NCBI GenBank assembly: GCA_005799475.1
Contig: SYGQ01000035.1
Span: 1 to 7,276, forward strand
DNA length: 7,276 nucleotides
DNA from: Planctomycetia bacterium
GTDB lineage: Bacteria; Planctomycetota; Phycisphaerae; Phycisphaerales; SM1A02
Reading direction: 5' to 3'
Made by a program: the position numbers and the translations under genes. The notes under the pieces were generated by a model. The model worked only from the letters and a program-made list of their open reading frames with translations. It made no database searches and had not been told where the DNA came from. This document shows positions 5,811-7,276 of the stretch, piece after piece (the first letter of the stretch is position 1; every line of letters begins with the position of its first letter).

Positions 5811-6158
5811 GTGCACGACACGACACCGATCGACTTCAACCAGGATGGTCGCCCCGACCTTGCCGCGATCTCTTACCCCGATCCCAACTACGGCTATGCG
5901 ACTCTCTGGCGCAACGACAGCGGGGTCGGTCTCACCTACCTCTCGCGCTTCACGCTGGGCACGCAACTTGGTCGCATCATCGCGGCCAACATCGTCGGCG
6001 ATGCACGCATTGACCTCGTCGTCTCCGACACTGCGTACACACGCGTCTCTGTCCTTCGCGCCACCGGCGAGCCACTCGCCGATGTCAACGACGACGGTGT
6101 GGTCGACGGATTGGACCTGACTCGACTTCTCAGCGAGTGGGACTACTGCTCGCCCTGA
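5811..6158 (+). CDS. Short FG-GAP/VCBS-like protein with dockerin-like tail, probably a 5'-truncated remnant
   Basis: The ORF is 115 codons and opens with GTG immediately after an in-frame TAG (5808-5810), with no Shine-Dalgarno and no signal peptide. Residues 8-16 (DFNQDGRPD) are an FG-GAP/VCBS-type calcium loop, followed by LAAISYPDPNYGYATLWRND. A second, weaker unit reads IIAANIVGDARIDLVVSDT. The C-terminus has one dockerin-like loop and helix (ADVNDDGVVDGLDLTRLLSEW) close to the tail of the RCC1 protein at the left of the window. Proteins of this kind normally carry an export signal and several repeats, so this looks like the 3' end of a larger surface-protein gene whose front was lost. 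The region upstream (5737-5810) shows no hydrophobic leader in any frame. If expressed as it stands, the product would stay in the cytoplasm. Confidence 0.6.
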   Translation: MHDTTPIDFNQDGRPDLAAISYPDPNYGYATLWRNDSGVGLTYLSRFTLGTQLGRIIAANIVGDARIDLVVSDTAYTRVSVLRATGEPLADVNDDGVVDGLDLTRLLSEWDYCSP

Positions 6159-6299
6159 CGGCGCAGGTGATTCAGGTTTCCGACTCATTCCGCAGCCATG
6201 TCCTATAACTCCGCTCGTTCCGGATCGGCCCTCGGTATCAAGACCGACCCCCGCTCGCTCATTGTCCTAGAGGTGCGCCGCACCCGAAGGAGTTTTTCA
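6159..6299 (+). promoter_or_regulatory. Intergenic leader upstream of the sensor gene
   Basis: This 141-bp gap separates the FG-GAP remnant from the sensor gene. TATAAC at 6204-6209 could be a -10 element, but no convincing -35 is found at the usual distance. No hairpin terminator for the upstream ORF was seen. The in-frame ATG at 6198 lies here. Confidence 0.25.
6287..6292 (+). promoter_or_regulatory. Shine-Dalgarno sequence for the sensor gene
   Basis: AAGGAG lies 7 nt upstream of GTG 6300-6302. It is the only strong ribosome-binding site in the window and decides the start of the last gene in favour of this GTG over the in-frame ATG at 6198. Confidence 0.75.
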
Positions 6300-7276
6300 G
6301 TGCCAAGTTCAGATCCCAACGAATCCTCGGTGGCAACTCGCGTGGCGATGAAACGCCAGTGGCCACTCATCGCACTTGCCTGCGGCGCGGCCGCGGGCGC
6401 GCTCGCGTTCGCGGCGTTCCTCGTCGCAAACTTGCCCGAGTCCAGCGGCTCCGCACGCTCGGACGAGTCCGTCCAACGGCTCGATGTCGAGCCCACCGAC
6501 GAGCAGCAGAGCCTGCGCGCCATCGCGACGATCACGCGTGAGCGTGTGATGGACCGAGTGCGACCGGCGATGGAGCGAGCGCAATTGATCGCGAGCGACT
6601 CCCGCGTGATCGAAGCGATGCGGACCTGCTCGAAGGAAGAGGTCACGCAACTTGCGAACCACCTCATCAAGGAGTCGACCGAGATCGATGTGCTCGCGGT
6701 CTTCGACACGAGTGGCACCCTCTGCGCTTTCAACACGGTCGACAGCGCCGGGCGGCCCTTCCCATCCAAGGGAGTTGAGGAGCTCTACACCAAGAGCTTC
6801 GACAGTCGGCCGATCATCACTTCGTGCCTTCGCGGCGCCAATGTGAAGCCCGCACTCGAGTTCCAACTCCACTGCGACTTCACCCCCGCACTCAACAATA
6901 GTGTCGGCCTCTCGGTGGCGTACTCCATGCCGGTGAACGACCCGACGTCGGCGGCACGCCTAGGCGTTGTCAGTGTGCGCATGTGGTTCGAGCGGCTTCT
7001 TGAGGTGCTGCCAACATCCATCGAGGACGCGCAAGTCGTCTATGTTGCCGACACCGGCGAGGTCTTCGAGGAGAGCGTGAATCCACGCGGCAGTGTGTTT
7101 CCCATCCCACCCGAGCGCGTGCGCGAGATGCTCGCATCACTCGACTCGGCCGGGCGCACGACGGCCATCTTCCTCTGGAACGGGCTCGCCGTCGACCTCT
7201 CGCTTGTCAAGGATCACTCGACAATCGCGCAGGGCGCGCTGTATGTGCTCGCGTACGCCAAGAGCAGCTGGGTCAC
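6300..7276 (+). CDS. Membrane-anchored sensor protein with extracytoplasmic Cache-like domain (3' end missing)
   Basis: The frame begins at GTG 6300 behind a good Shine-Dalgarno and runs off the right edge (325 full codons). An in-frame ATG at 6198 would add 34 residues but lacks a ribosome-binding site. Residues about 1-20 are polar with basic KRQ, then one membrane segment follows (about 21-45, WPLIALACGAAAGALAFAAFLVANL). The outside part starts with a long helix (about 62-100, QQSLRAIATITRERVMDRVRPAMERAQLIA). It continues as a Cache-type sensor: DSRVIEAM, then IDVLAVFDTSGTLCAFNTVDSAGRPF, a pocket region containing LSVAYSMPVND, and LGVVSVRMWFERLLEVL. A second module begins at AQVVYVADTGEVFEES. 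By family knowledge such a domain binds a small ligand and feeds a cytoplasmic output (histidine kinase, cyclase, phosphatase or chemoreceptor), and that output lies beyond the window. A second membrane segment is not reached. The ligand cannot be told. Confidence 0.75.
   Translation, partial: MPSSDPNESSVATRVAMKRQWPLIALACGAAAGALAFAAFLVANLPESSGSARSDESVQRLDVEPTDEQQSLRAIATITRERVMDRVRPAMERAQLIASDSRVIEAMRTCSKEEVTQLANHLIKESTEIDVLAVFDTSGTLCAFNTVDSAGRPFPSKGVEELYTKSFDSRPIITSCLRGANVKPALEFQLHCDFTPALNNSVGLSVAYSMPVNDPTSAARLGVVSVRMWFERLLEVLPTSIEDAQVVYVADTGEVFEESVNPRGSVFPIPPERVREMLASLDSAGRTTAIFLWNGLAVDLSLVKDHSTIAQGALYVLAYAKSSWV

Noticed and set aside
5637..6188. N-terminal extension of the phosphatase-haem gene to an ATG at 6188
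   Set aside because: The extra residues are antisense to the FG-GAP/dockerin ORF and would bury the lipoprotein signal inside the protein; the lipobox places the start at 5636 or 5645.

Overview
The window is GC-rich bacterial DNA and most likely comes from a planctomycete of the Phycisphaerae type. The grounds are: two proteins ending in dockerin-like calcium-loop tails of the kind common in that group, short RCC1 and FG-GAP surface-protein repeats, a bacterial deoxyhypusine synthase-like protein, a true formylglycine-generating enzyme, a phosphatase fused to a c-type haem domain, and starts that mostly lack Shine-Dalgarno sequences. The taxonomic call is inference from gene content; no marker gene is present.

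Layout from left to right. (1) The 3' part of a + strand RCC1-repeat surface protein with a dockerin-like tail runs to 881. (2) A perfect 27-bp inverted repeat (895-950) follows. (3) A minus-strand TPR-like protein (930-1823) has its last codons and stop inside that repeat. (4) A second, related palindrome (1856-1905) lies in the divergent gap. (5) A + strand deoxyhypusine synthase-family protein (1960-3003) comes next. (6) Convergent to it, sharing a CTAG that supplies both stop codons, is a minus-strand exported formylglycine-generating enzyme (3000-4706). (7) Upstream of that, 45 bp away on the same strand, is a lipoprotein with a tyrosine-phosphatase-type domain and a C-terminal CXXCH haem site (4752-5636). 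(8) Divergent from it is a short FG-GAP/dockerin-like remnant (5811-6158). (9) Last is the 5' part of a membrane-anchored, Cache-like sensor protein (6300 to the end).

The genes do not form one pathway. The phosphatase-haem lipoprotein and the formylglycine-generating enzyme may be co-transcribed, and both appear to work outside the cytoplasm. The formylglycine-generating enzyme would activate sulfatases, which planctomycetes usually have in number. The deoxyhypusine synthase-like protein points to polyamine chemistry, probably homospermidine-type aminobutyl transfer.

The most unusual non-coding feature is a family of palindromes sharing the core GGGCAGATTG...CAATCTGCCC. The two full copies differ by paired, compensating changes. 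Two shorter half-site matches sit at other gene boundaries (4725-4735 and 5759-5772). No tRNA, rRNA, CRISPR array, transposase or integrase was seen.
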